DNA from: CAZKXU01 sp964556665
GTDB taxonomy: Bacteria; Bdellovibrionota_C; UBA2361; CAZKXU01
Assembly (NCBI GenBank): GCA_964556665.1
Contig: CAZKXU010000036.1
Location: 1-30,752 of the forward strand
Reading direction: 5' to 3'
Length of the DNA stretch: 30,752 nucleotides
The notes beneath the pieces are model-generated. The model did no database searches and was not told where the DNA came from. It saw only the letters and a list, made by a program, of their open reading frames with translations. Positions 6,927 through 15,838 of this stretch are shown here, one piece after another; positions within the stretch are counted from its first letter, which is position 1; each line of letters opens with the position of its first letter. The translations under genes were made by a program, and so were the position numbers.

Positions 6927-8948
6927 GTGTGCGAAATTCATCTGAATAATCATGTTATGAAATGCGCAAAAATAAACCCCTCTGATCCGATATCGCACAA
7001 GCTATTATTAAAGCTATATAACCTAATAGTTCGTCCCCGCCAAATAGAGGAAAAAATGCTCCTACTTTTAAGGCAGGGCAAGGTAAGCAAATGGTTCTCC
7101 GGTATTGGTCAGGAAGCAATTGCCGTAGGCTGCACAGCTGCACTAGAGCCTGATGAGTACGTGCTGCCACTCCATAGAAACTTAGGCGTATTTACTACAC
7201 GCGAGATGCCGCTAGCTCGTCTTATGGCACAATGGCAGGGAACAGCTTCAGGATACAGCAATGGACGTGAGAGATCCTTCCATTTCGGGACAAATGAGCA
7301 TCACATAGTCGGGATGATCTCACACCTTGGTCCACAGCTTTGTATTGCCGACGGTATAGCACTCGCCTGCAAGTTAAGAAAAGAACGAAAGGCAACCTTA
7401 GTATTCAGCGGCGAAGGCGGTACAAGTGAGGGGGATTTTCATGAGGCTCTAAATGTAGCAGCGGTTTGGGACCTGCCTGTAATTTTTGTGATTGAGAATA
7501 ATGGCTACGGGTTATCTACCCCTTCAAGCGAGCAGTTTCGCTGTAAAGAATTACGAGATCGCGCGATCGGCTACGGCATTGAAGGACGTCGAATAGACGG
7601 CAATGATCTTTTAGAGGTTTACAATAATATTTCTGAAATTGCCGCCTCTATTCGAGATAATCCGCGTCCTGTGCTAGTCGAGTGCATGACCTTTAGAATG
7701 CGCGGTCATGAGGAGGCTTCAGGTGTAAAATACGTCCCCAAGGAGCTAATTGAGCAATGGGCAAAAAAGGATCCTGTATTATTGTATGAGAAAAAATTAG
7801 CTTCCCTAGGCTTGCTAGATGAAAAAAAGATCGCTGAGATAAAAAAAGATATTAAAACAGAGATTGATCGCTCTGTGGATGAGGCCTTCTCCGAGAATCC
7901 ATTATCACCCAATACTGAGCGTGAGCTTGCCGACGTCTATGCCCCATCAAAGGACTTGGCTACACCTCCTAGCAGTAACTCCTTAAAGACAATCCGTTTT
8001 ATTGATGCGATTAGCGCAGGATTAAAGCTCTCACTGCGTAAGCATCCCAACCTTATACTGATGGGCCAAGACATTGCAGAGTACGGCGGTGTTTTCAAGA
8101 TAACCGAAGGCTTTCTAGCAGAATTCGGCAAAGACCGTATCAGAAACACCCCTTTATGCGAATCAGCCATAATTGGCGCAGCACTTGGTCTATCAATTAA
8201 AGGATTTAAATCAGTAGTAGAGATGCAATTTGCAGATTTTGTGAGCTGCGGCTTTAATCAGATCGTAAATAATCTCGCAAAAATTCATTACCGCTGGGGA
8301 CAAAATGCAGATGTAGTAATACGGATGCCTTGTGGAGCCGGCACCGGTGCTGGCCCTTTTCACTCCCAGTCTAACGAAGCCTGGTTTACACATACACCCG
8401 GCCTAAAGGTAGTTTTTCCAGCCACGCCGTTTGATGCCAAGGGGTTACTAACAGCCGCAATTGAGGATCCGAATCCTGTCATGTTTTTCGAGCATAAGGC
8501 ACTATATCGCGGAGTAAGTGCAGAGGTGCCTGAGGAGTACTACAGCATCCCGATCGGGCAAGCTAATGTTGCACGAGAGGGCGAACAGTTCACGATAATC
8601 ACCTACGGAATGGGACTGCATTGGGCGCTAAAACTTCTTGAAAAAGATACTGAGCTTGATCCGTATATCTTGGACCTACGTACACTTCTACCGCTTGATT
8701 ACCCTGCTATTGATAAGGCAGTAAAAGCAAGCGGCCGCGTCTTAATCCTGCATGAAGATACGATCTTTGGCGGATTTGGAGGCGAAATTGCAGCCTATAT
8801 CTCACAATATCTCTTTAAAGAGCTTGATGCACCGATTATAAGGTGCGCTAGTCTTGACACCCCTGTGCCATTCGCCGCTCCGCTTGAAAAGAACTTTCTT
8901 GCAAATGCACGGCTTGAAGCGGCTATTCAGGAGTTGATACAGGCCTAA
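6927..8948 (+). CDS. 2-oxoacid dehydrogenase E1, fused alpha and beta subunits
   Basis: Thiamine-diphosphate E1 enzyme that decarboxylates a 2-oxoacid and passes the acyl group to the lipoyl arm of an E2. The alpha half (to about residue 340) has RPRQIEEKMLLLLRQGK, GQEAIAVG and the thiamine-binding block GEGGTSEGD...ENN (G162 to N192) followed by GYGLSTPSSEQ. The beta half (from about 350) has MGQDIAEYGGVFKITEGF, NTPLCESAIIGAALGLS and GAGPFHSQSNEAWFTHTPGL. The order and length fit the single-chain E1 found in some bacteria, closest in look to branched-chain (2-oxoisovalerate) or pyruvate E1. The GTG at 6927 has no ribosome site; an in-frame ATG at 6957 is an equally good start. No E2 or E3 gene is in the window. 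The next gene begins 16 bases after its stop, so the two are probably co-transcribed. Confidence 0.9.
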   Translation: MCEIHLNNHVMKCAKINPSDPISHKLLLKLYNLIVRPRQIEEKMLLLLRQGKVSKWFSGIGQEAIAVGCTAALEPDEYVLPLHRNLGVFTTREMPLARLMAQWQGTASGYSNGRERSFHFGTNEHHIVGMISHLGPQLCIADGIALACKLRKERKATLVFSGEGGTSEGDFHEALNVAAVWDLPVIFVIENNGYGLSTPSSEQFRCKELRDRAIGYGIEGRRIDGNDLLEVYNNISEIAASIRDNPRPVLVECMTFRMRGHEEASGVKYVPKELIEQWAKKDPVLLYEKKLASLGLLDEKKIAEIKKDIKTEIDRSVDEAFSENPLSPNTERELADVYAPSKDLATPPSSNSLKTIRFIDAISAGLKLSLRKHPNLILMGQDIAEYGGVFKITEGFLAEFGKDRIRNTPLCESAIIGAALGLSIKGFKSVVEMQFADFVSCGFNQIVNNLAKIHYRWGQNADVVIRMPCGAGTGAGPFHSQSNEAWFTHTPGLKVVFPATPFDAKGLLTAAIEDPNPVMFFEHKALYRGVSAEVPEEYYSIPIGQANVAREGEQFTIITYGMGLHWALKLLEKDTELDPYILDLRTLLPLDYPAIDKAVKASGRVLILHEDTIFGGFGGEIAAYISQYLFKELDAPIIRCASLDTPVPFAAPLEKNFLANARLEAAIQELIQA

Positions 8949-8964
8949 TACATATATAAATATT

Positions 8965-10644
8965 ATGAGATCGATTCCTGAAGATATTGAGATTGCTCGC
9001 AAAGCTGCCTTAAAACCAATTACTGAAGTTGCAAAAGTTCTTAATCTGCCGCCGCAAGCTCTATACAGTTACGGCCCTCATATGGCGAAGATTCCTCTCG
9101 ACCTCTTAGCTGGTACGGCTCGCAAAACTGATGGGAAGTTAATACTAGTTACAGCTATTAGCCCGACTACCGCTGGCGAGGGAAAAACCACTCTTAGTGT
9201 CGGCTTGTCAGACGCACTCAACCGCATCGGCAAGCAGAGCATTGTTTGTATCCGCGAGCCTTCACTTGGTCCGTGTTTTGGCATGAAAGGTGGTGCTGCT
9301 GGAGGTGGATACTCACAGGTTGTTCCAATGGAGGAGATAAACCTTCATTTTACCGGCGATTTTCATGCTATCGGAGCTGCTAACAATCTATTAGCGGCGA
9401 TGATCGACAACCATGTACATTGGGGAAATGAGCTTGGTATTGATTCACGGCGCATTACCTGGCGTAGAGCCGTTGATATGAACGACCGCTCTTTACGCTA
9501 TATTGTAACTGGATTGGGAGGGTCTGCGGAAGGAACGCCTCGTGAAACTGGCTTCAATATTACCGTAGCTTCTGAAGTAATGGCGATTTTTTGCTTAGCC
9601 GAAAATCTTGAAGACCTTCAACGCAGGCTTGGCAACATTTTAATAGGTTATTCTTTTGCCAAGAAACCGGTATTTGCACGGGATATTAATGCAAGTGGTG
9701 CAATGACAGTTCTTCTTAAGAATGCATTGATGCCAAACTTAGTCCAAACGCTTGAGGGAAATCCAGCTTTCGTGCATGGCGGTCCATTTGCCAATATAGC
9801 GCATGGCTGCAATTCAGTAGTTGCAACTAAAGCGGCTCTAAAGCTTGCTGACTATGTAGTAACCGAGGCAGGGTTTGGAGCTGATCTGGGGGCCGAAAAA
9901 TTTTTTGATATTAAGTGCCGCACCTCCGGATTAAAACCAGCTGCGGCGGTCCTGCTTGCAACTGTACGTGCATTAAAAGCTCATGGAGGTGCTGAAAAGA
10001 AAGAGCTTGAACAGCCTAATCTTGAGTACTTAAAACGCGGCCTTACAAATCTAAAACGCCACCTTGTAAACCTTAAGCTATTTGGAGTGCCGGCAGTCGT
10101 CGCTATTAATCGCTTTGATTCTGACTCTCCGGAGGAGATTCAATTACTAAAAGACACCGCTAGAGAGCACGGAGCCGAAGCCCATCTTTGCACCCATTGG
10201 TCCGAGGGGGGCAAAGGTGCTGAAGAGTTAGCTAAGGCAGCTGTAAAATTAGCTGAGCAAGCTAACTCTAACTTTACTCTACTATATCCAAACGATATGC
10301 CTCTTTGGGATAAAGTAAAAACAATCGCCACTAAATTATATGGAGCTAGTGAAATCACAGCGGATATCAAAATTAGAAAAGAGTTCGAACAATATCAGGA
10401 GAGCGGCTACGGACACTTCCCTGTTTGTATCGCCAAAACACCTTATAGCTTCTCTACCGATCAGACTCTAAAAGGCGCCCCGTGTGGTCATGTGGTGCCG
10501 ATTCGTGAAATTCGACTAGCAGCCAGGGCTGAATTCTTGGTGGTAATCTGCGGCGAGGTTATGACCATGCCTGGTCTGCCTCGCGTACCTGCTGCGAATA
10601 GCATTAGGCTTAATGATAATGGGCTTATTGAAGGGCTGTTTTAG
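8965..10644 (+). CDS. fhs: Formate-tetrahydrofolate ligase
   Basis: ATP-dependent ligase that makes 10-formyltetrahydrofolate from formate and tetrahydrofolate, feeding one-carbon units to purine, fMet-tRNA and serine synthesis. At 559 residues it is full length for the family. The nucleotide-binding loop is SPTTAGEGKTT (S66-T76). Other family blocks are EPSLGPCFGMKGGAAGGGY, INLHFTGDFHAIGAANNLLA, TGFNITVASEVMAI and TEAGFGADLGAEKFFDIKCR, and the end has GEVMTMPGLPRVPAA. It follows the E1 gene by 16 bases on the same strand with no clear ribosome site. The pairing with a 2-oxoacid dehydrogenase is not a standard pathway link and may only reflect co-expression. Confidence 0.97.
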   Translation: MRSIPEDIEIARKAALKPITEVAKVLNLPPQALYSYGPHMAKIPLDLLAGTARKTDGKLILVTAISPTTAGEGKTTLSVGLSDALNRIGKQSIVCIREPSLGPCFGMKGGAAGGGYSQVVPMEEINLHFTGDFHAIGAANNLLAAMIDNHVHWGNELGIDSRRITWRRAVDMNDRSLRYIVTGLGGSAEGTPRETGFNITVASEVMAIFCLAENLEDLQRRLGNILIGYSFAKKPVFARDINASGAMTVLLKNALMPNLVQTLEGNPAFVHGGPFANIAHGCNSVVATKAALKLADYVVTEAGFGADLGAEKFFDIKCRTSGLKPAAAVLLATVRALKAHGGAEKKELEQPNLEYLKRGLTNLKRHLVNLKLFGVPAVVAINRFDSDSPEEIQLLKDTAREHGAEAHLCTHWSEGGKGAEELAKAAVKLAEQANSNFTLLYPNDMPLWDKVKTIATKLYGASEITADIKIRKEFEQYQESGYGHFPVCIAKTPYSFSTDQTLKGAPCGHVVPIREIRLAARAEFLVVICGEVMTMPGLPRVPAANSIRLNDNGLIEGLF

Positions 10645-10661
10645 AATAATTCCTTATTTTT

Positions 10662-10691
10662 ATGACAGTAATGGGGCTTTCTTTGTATACT
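10662..10691 (+). promoter_or_regulatory. Sigma-70-like promoter for the glycine-rich operon
   Basis: ATGACA (10662-10667) and TATACT (10686-10691) are 18 bases apart. A start near 10698 would give a leader of about 180 bases. That leader holds a perfect 7-bp hairpin, CCAACTT/AAGTTGG with an AACA loop (10723-10740), which has no following T-run and so is not a simple terminator; it could affect RNA stability or translation. Confidence 0.4.
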
Positions 10692-10878
10692 ATGTCTAAG
10701 GAAAGAATCTGTAGCTAATTTGCCAACTTAACAAAGTTGGTGGTACTAGCATGAGAAGGCCCAATCTAGATATAATAGCTGAATTCACTCAATTCCACCT
10801 TTGACTAAGAACAACTCCAGGGATATCATTCCCCAGTCAATTTAAACTTCCTTATCTGTTACTTTTCATTTAGAGCCT

Positions 10879-12387
10879 ATGAAAAACATATTCTACTGGA
10901 TGGTCTTAATACTTTTAACGATTCCTTTAACCTCCTCAGCGCAAGATTATTGGTGGGATCATTATGATCCATACTTAAATCCAGGTTGTTACGGATGTGA
11001 CGGAGATGAGCCAAACAGCTATTGGTCTCCATACGGCTCCCCTGGTTGGCCGGGAGATGCTTATGGAAATCCTTACGCACCCGCAGGTGGCCCTGGTGGA
11101 GATGGGGATGATTATGGTAGCGGTGGCAATGGTGGATCTGGAAGTAGTGGAGGAAAAGGCGGCGGCAGTGGTCCAAACGGTGGCTACGGTGGCACCGGTG
11201 GAGGAGCTACAGGATCTGGCAATTCAGGAGGAGATGGCGGAACTGGATATTATGGAGGAGGAGCTGGAGGACCAGCATTAGGTCCTAATGTCAATGGAGG
11301 AAATGGAGGTGATTGCACCGGATACGGCCCAGGAGGTAGAGGTGCGGACGGCGGAGCTGGCGGAAGCGGTGGCTATGGCGGAAGTGGCGGCGGCGACTAT
11401 CCTGGCGGCGACGGAGGCAACGGGGGAAGCAACACCTCTAAGGGTGGCTACGGCGGACCAGGTGGAGAAGGCGGAAAGGGCGGAGAGGACGGTGGCACGG
11501 GCGGGGCTGGCGGCAGAGGCGGCGACGGAGATTTAGGTGCAGGGAGCGGAGGTAAAGGCGGCAAAGGCGGCGACAATGGCGGTGCCGGAGCTAAAGGCGG
11601 AGATGGCGGCAGCAGCACTAGCGGCAAAGGCGGAGATGGAGGCGAAGGGGGGAAAGGCGGCAAAGATGGCGGCACTGGTGGAAAAGGTGGCCAAGGTGGC
11701 GACAGCGGAGGCTGGCAAGATCCAGGTGACGGATCTCCTAGCACACAGATCCCTGGGGGAGCCGGAGGAGCTGGAGGAGAAGGAGGATCGCTTGGTGGCA
11801 ACGGTGGAGACGGAGGCACAGGCGGCTACCCAGGAGGAGGCGGTGGCGCAGGCGGAAGTGGAGCTTCCAATCCCAGTGGTGACGGCGGGAATGGAGGCAA
11901 GGGTGGCGATGGTGGACTCGGAAACGGCCCTGGCGCCACAGGGGGAAAAGGCGGCACCGGAACTAACGGCATTGGCGGCCACGGAGGCGACGGCGGCACA
12001 GGTGGCGAAATCGCTGGCGAAGGCGGCAAAGGTGGGGACGGTGGCCCCGGTGGTGGCACCGGCGCACCTGGAACTGTTGGCGGCGGGGATGGTGGAGATG
12101 GCGGCCCCGCAGGATCTGGTGGAAGCAAAGGTGGCGACGGAGGCGACGGAGGCCCTGGACTTGGAGGCACACCAGGCGGAGCAGGTGGCGACGGTGGATT
12201 TCCCAATGGCAACGGCGGCAACGGCGGACCTGGCTGTCCGCCTGGCCCAGGAGGCAAAGGAAGTCCGACTAGTGGCCGTGATGGGAAACCCGGTAAGTGT
12301 ACCTGCGCCGATCCAAACGACCCGCGTTGTCATGTTTATGACGATGAAGAGCCATTTAAGCAGGATGGCAAGTTAACAAGAAAGTAG
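10879..12387 (+). CDS. Secreted glycine-rich Gly-Gly-X repeat protein
   Basis: A 502-residue exported protein of unknown role. A signal peptide (MKNIFYWMVLILLTIPLTSSA) is cut before QDYWW. A short Tyr/Pro/Trp-rich segment with two cysteines (NPGCYGCDGDEP) follows. From about residue 70 to 470 the protein is almost only Gly-Gly-X triplets, with X mostly Asp, Lys, Ser, Thr, Asn, Glu or Ala. The tail carries CPPGPGG, CTCADPNDPRC and an acidic, then basic end. The composition resembles mycobacterial PGRS regions, and the polyglycine-II/collagen-like structural proteins, but there is no PE domain, so this is likeness in composition only. Base composition is far more GC-rich than its neighbours because of the Gly codons. 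The next gene starts 9 bases after its stop, suggesting a shared job at the cell surface. Confidence 0.85.
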   Translation: MKNIFYWMVLILLTIPLTSSAQDYWWDHYDPYLNPGCYGCDGDEPNSYWSPYGSPGWPGDAYGNPYAPAGGPGGDGDDYGSGGNGGSGSSGGKGGGSGPNGGYGGTGGGATGSGNSGGDGGTGYYGGGAGGPALGPNVNGGNGGDCTGYGPGGRGADGGAGGSGGYGGSGGGDYPGGDGGNGGSNTSKGGYGGPGGEGGKGGEDGGTGGAGGRGGDGDLGAGSGGKGGKGGDNGGAGAKGGDGGSSTSGKGGDGGEGGKGGKDGGTGGKGGQGGDSGGWQDPGDGSPSTQIPGGAGGAGGEGGSLGGNGGDGGTGGYPGGGGGAGGSGASNPSGDGGNGGKGGDGGLGNGPGATGGKGGTGTNGIGGHGGDGGTGGEIAGEGGKGGDGGPGGGTGAPGTVGGGDGGDGGPAGSGGSKGGDGGDGGPGLGGTPGGAGGDGGFPNGNGGNGGPGCPPGPGGKGSPTSGRDGKPGKCTCADPNDPRCHVYDDEEPFKQDGKLTRK

Positions 12388-12396
12388 AGAGTATAA

Positions 12397-13797
12397 TTGA
12401 GCACTTTTTCTAAACGAACTTTGCTAGGGATAGGGGCGGCTGTGCTAGGCGGAACAGCCTGGTGGGCAGCAGGCTCCCTCCCTAAGCAAGAAGAGAGAGA
12501 CAGAGAGGCTCAAGGGCAGGGACATGCTCCTACCTCACCAACTAAAGCCCCTACCGATATTGATCTTGGCAAGAGCCAACTTCCACAGCTCCCGCAGATC
12601 GCTGATGGTAACAACATTGAACCAAATGCAACACGCTCACCGGAGAAACAAACTATCTCATTACGTTTTTCTGTTGTTGATACCTCTAATTGTTCACTGC
12701 CCGGCATAACGCTTACGCTGAGTCATGAAGATCCTACTTCAACTGCCAGCAGCAATGCTGCCGCGGTAACCGCACAGGATGGAAAGGCAATATTAGAGGT
12801 GCCGTCAGATTGGTCGACAGCAACACTAACCGTTATACCCAAGAGTCCTGATTTCGCACCATTATTACAAGCTTCAATCCCCAATCTTACAACCCGCGCC
12901 AACGGACTGATGCAGATTACTTTAGGTCAAATTTTAGTTGCTGGAGTAAGCGTGGCGAACAATTTAGGTGTAGAAACAGGAGAATTCTCGAATGTCCTTG
13001 AGATTACTCCGATAAGTGAGCTGCCTGATGGTTTCGTAAGATCTAATGCCCAAGACTACATCGCTTTTTCAAAATATTTAGAAGGTAAAAAACTGGGGAG
13101 CCCGCTACTATTTTGGTGTCAGCAGCCTAGTAAGTACGATTATTTTCCATCTGGCAACCCTCCTAATAGAAGAAATGAGCATTGCTGCTCTGATCCTAAA
13201 ACAATTAGCCTTATGTTTACAGGCTTACCAGTGGCTTTGCGTGAGATATCAGCCCTTCCTCTTTTGCCGCCTTCTCAGTTCTCTGCAAGTAATTTAGGTA
13301 GATTAGATTTAAGCTTTTCCTCATCTGAAGTTACCATCATGCCCGATCCTAGGTTTACGGAGCTGACTGTAGAATCTGAGGAACATGTATTTCCAGTCAG
13401 TAATAACCGTGCCAATCTTCCACCTGGAACATATCAGATATGCGGGGAATATCAGGAAGAGGGCCGCAAAGTTAAAGCATATTCAATGCCGTTTGAGGTA
13501 AAGAGCGGTGAGAATCGTACTATCTCTACTTTTAGATTGAACGGCAGCGCCTCTGTAGAGATCTCTTGGGATAGCGATTTTGCTGCTCCTAAGTCGGTAA
13601 AGGTTCGAGCAGTAAGCGATGATGCCCCTATCTCAAGTGTTAACTGTTCAGGCTCACTCTCCTCTCCCCTTCGCTTTCCAAACCTAGAAGATGGAGATTA
13701 TAAAGTTATCTATTCTGTCAATGGAGTGGAGCATAGCATAACCCTCATAGTTCGAGGCAACACAAATTTGCGGCTTAATAGTCGACCAGAGAGGTAA
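12397..13797 (+). CDS. Exported or anchored beta-rich protein, unknown role
   Basis: 466 residues, starting with TTG nine bases after the glycine-rich gene; no in-frame ATG near the 5' end offers a better start. The N-terminus SKRTLLGIGAAVLGGTAWWAAG is a signal or membrane anchor, with a Lys-Arg pair that loosely resembles a Tat signal. A Gln/Pro/Thr-rich linker to about residue 85 follows. After it lies a beta-sandwich-like domain of the carboxypeptidase-regulatory type (LRFSVVDTSNCSLPGITLTL ... DGKAILEVP). A middle section has four cysteines, including an adjacent pair (CC), and the C-terminal part again looks like Ig-like beta repeats (LPPGTYQICGEYQ; LEDGDYKVIYSVNG). I cannot assign a function. 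Translation is probably coupled to the glycine-rich gene. Confidence 0.75.
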   Translation: MSTFSKRTLLGIGAAVLGGTAWWAAGSLPKQEERDREAQGQGHAPTSPTKAPTDIDLGKSQLPQLPQIADGNNIEPNATRSPEKQTISLRFSVVDTSNCSLPGITLTLSHEDPTSTASSNAAAVTAQDGKAILEVPSDWSTATLTVIPKSPDFAPLLQASIPNLTTRANGLMQITLGQILVAGVSVANNLGVETGEFSNVLEITPISELPDGFVRSNAQDYIAFSKYLEGKKLGSPLLFWCQQPSKYDYFPSGNPPNRRNEHCCSDPKTISLMFTGLPVALREISALPLLPPSQFSASNLGRLDLSFSSSEVTIMPDPRFTELTVESEEHVFPVSNNRANLPPGTYQICGEYQEEGRKVKAYSMPFEVKSGENRTISTFRLNGSASVEISWDSDFAAPKSVKVRAVSDDAPISSVNCSGSLSSPLRFPNLEDGDYKVIYSVNGVEHSITLIVRGNTNLRLNSRPER

Positions 13798-13816
13798 TTC
13801 GAGCAGCAACAGTTTT

Positions 13817-15613
13817 TCATGATTCTTCATCAGGAAATCGAAATGCCACCTGCCCGCTCTGTCCATGTATTCCTATAAAGCGTAAAGCAAGAGACTGTCC
13901 CACCCTAAGCGGGATCATTAACCGCCCCCCTGTGATATGTATATACCCCTGCACCCCAAGAGTGTTCGCATTTACTATTAACGGATTCAATGAAGCTACA
14001 ACGACCGGTACAATTTTTCCTAATTTTGCAACTAAACGGACAAGCTCGGGGTTTGTAATACGTTTAAGTGTTTGTAGGTGGCGATCCGAGTATCGTTTAT
14101 TTAAAATTTCTCTCGCTGCACGGAACACCTCATCAGCAACATGGGGCTCTCCATTTACCAAGCGGTTGTACTGTTCCTGATTAAGGTGTCCATCAAGAGA
14201 GGATGCCTTCGCTCGAGCAACATGCTCCTCACTCCAAGAATCCCTATCAACAACCATAAATGGGGCAGGGCTACTGAGCGAGCATAAGAGCCGGTCAAAT
14301 AGCTCATGCTTGCCAAGATCCCGCAGCATAACTAAGGCTACTCCCATTGATACACTTAATGTCGATCTGGATTGACTCCTAAGAACTGGCAGGTTTTGAT
14401 AAACTTCCTCTATTAGATCCTCTGGAATCTCTTGAAAGTTTCTACCCAATACCGCTGCTCCATTATGGGCCATATATCGTGCGAATACTCTATATGCATC
14501 TAGATTGAGTTCCGTACACGATACTGCTCCTTCGAAAGAGCTTTCAAACTTAACCGGAACTCCGGCGTGCAAACGCCGATTATGAAGACGTCTTCCTGCG
14601 AGAGCAATCAGATCAAGAGATGCGAGAGTTCCAGCGTTGATGGCTCCATCTTCTCTGCGTCTATCAAACTCCTCAAAACTAAGATTCAACTGAGGAGACA
14701 CAATTACATTTCTTACATACGATTCATCATAATTACCATCCTGCAATGACTCTCTACCTATGGCGAGAGCAACAAGCTCTTGCCCTCTCTTCATAGACCG
14801 CTCACCGAGAGGTCTTAAAGGATAATACGATTCAAGATAGAGACTTCCGTCCTGCCCGGGAAGCTTAACCCCCATATGCGCATCCTCAAATGCGCGAGCA
14901 CCATGATAATCAATACTCGCGACAGGCAAGCGTGTATGATCCTCAAGCGACGATCGTGCAGGGACTCTTTCACGTACAGATATAGACTGTAATAAATCTT
15001 GCGGAGACAAATGGACTATCAGATTACCCGATTTTTCTGCACGTTGGCGCATCTGCACTGCTGTACTTAATGTATGTTCAAATCTAATATGCCTAACTAG
15101 GAGATGATGCTTACTCTCCATTTCAAGGCGCCAGCTATCTATCCTCTCCGCAAGTTCCTCAGGAAAACTAATATTAATCAAAGCTACAAGGGATTTTTCT
15201 TTACCAAGACAGATCTCAAAGAAATTGAGCTTTTTCAATATAACCCTACTATCACTTAGTAATAAAACATTTAAGTCTTGAGCTAACGCACTGCATTTCA
15301 TAGAAACCTGCGTATCTAAGCTCTTAGTTGTATATGGATTACTACCAGCAGCCGCTCGAGCTTGCTCTAGAAGATCAGTAGAAAGCTTTCGCGCATATCT
15401 TGGAAGCAGCAGTTCATGATCCTTTGGCTTACGGTCAGGCAGTTTAAGACCGACCTCACAGAGCCCTTCTCGCATACCGACGTCAATTCCGGTAATAGCT
15501 AGTAGAGATCGATCTCTAACTTCAGCTGTTAAGGCAGAAATCCCTCTCTCTACCTCATCCCTAGGTGTATCTATCTGACCTTTCTTACGTAATGGAAGTA
15601 CTACTGTTCTCAT
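13817..15613 (-). CDS. Unrecognised 598-residue cytosolic protein
   Basis: I do not recognise a domain. The reading frame is long and uninterrupted with an ATG start, and has no signal peptide or membrane segment. It is a mix of helices and strands rich in Leu, Arg and Ser. Points of note: FEHTLSTAVQMRQRAEKSGNL, a histidine/arginine-rich stretch LIALAGRRLHNRRLHAGVP, and a C-terminal third rich in hydrophobic strands (VVVASLNPLIVNANTLGVQG). It converges on the beta-rich gene, 19 bases between stop codons, with no visible terminator between them. Nothing nearby suggests a pathway. Confidence 0.7.
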   Translation of the reverse strand: MRTVVLPLRKKGQIDTPRDEVERGISALTAEVRDRSLLAITGIDVGMREGLCEVGLKLPDRKPKDHELLLPRYARKLSTDLLEQARAAAGSNPYTTKSLDTQVSMKCSALAQDLNVLLLSDSRVILKKLNFFEICLGKEKSLVALINISFPEELAERIDSWRLEMESKHHLLVRHIRFEHTLSTAVQMRQRAEKSGNLIVHLSPQDLLQSISVRERVPARSSLEDHTRLPVASIDYHGARAFEDAHMGVKLPGQDGSLYLESYYPLRPLGERSMKRGQELVALAIGRESLQDGNYDESYVRNVIVSPQLNLSFEEFDRRREDGAINAGTLASLDLIALAGRRLHNRRLHAGVPVKFESSFEGAVSCTELNLDAYRVFARYMAHNGAAVLGRNFQEIPEDLIEEVYQNLPVLRSQSRSTLSVSMGVALVMLRDLGKHELFDRLLCSLSSPAPFMVVDRDSWSEEHVARAKASSLDGHLNQEQYNRLVNGEPHVADEVFRAAREILNKRYSDRHLQTLKRITNPELVRLVAKLGKIVPVVVASLNPLIVNANTLGVQGYIHITGGRLMIPLRVGQSLALRFIGIHGQSGQVAFRFPDEES

Positions 15614-15838
15614 AACAGCACTTTCTATGAGTTAACTCTTGCAAAAAAATATAAATATTAGGAAAGAACAATATTGCCGCACCAGGGTGCGAGGAGATTT
15701 AGGGCGCACATGAGTGTTGAGGATCTATACATAACTTACCTTGCCTGGAGAGTAGCACCTTTTTACTAAATTGCAAGAGAAATGTTAAGTCACCTTTACA
15801 GCTACTATCATACTTAGGATCTATCGTTAATATTAGCC

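Noticed and set aside
10723..10740. Perfect CCAACTT/AAGTTGG hairpin as a terminator of fhs
   Set aside because: No T-run follows, and a promoter-like pair lies before it, so it is more likely in the leader of the next gene.
10877..12376. Long reading frames in the other frames and on the minus strand of the glycine-rich gene, encoding Ala-, Pro- or Ser-rich proteins
   Set aside because: They are by-products of the GGN-GGN repeat; only the plus-strand frame at 10879 has a signal peptide and a proper start.
12397..12470. True Tat signal on the anchored beta-rich protein
   Set aside because: The motif has Lys-Arg rather than the required Arg-Arg, so an ordinary signal anchor is as likely.
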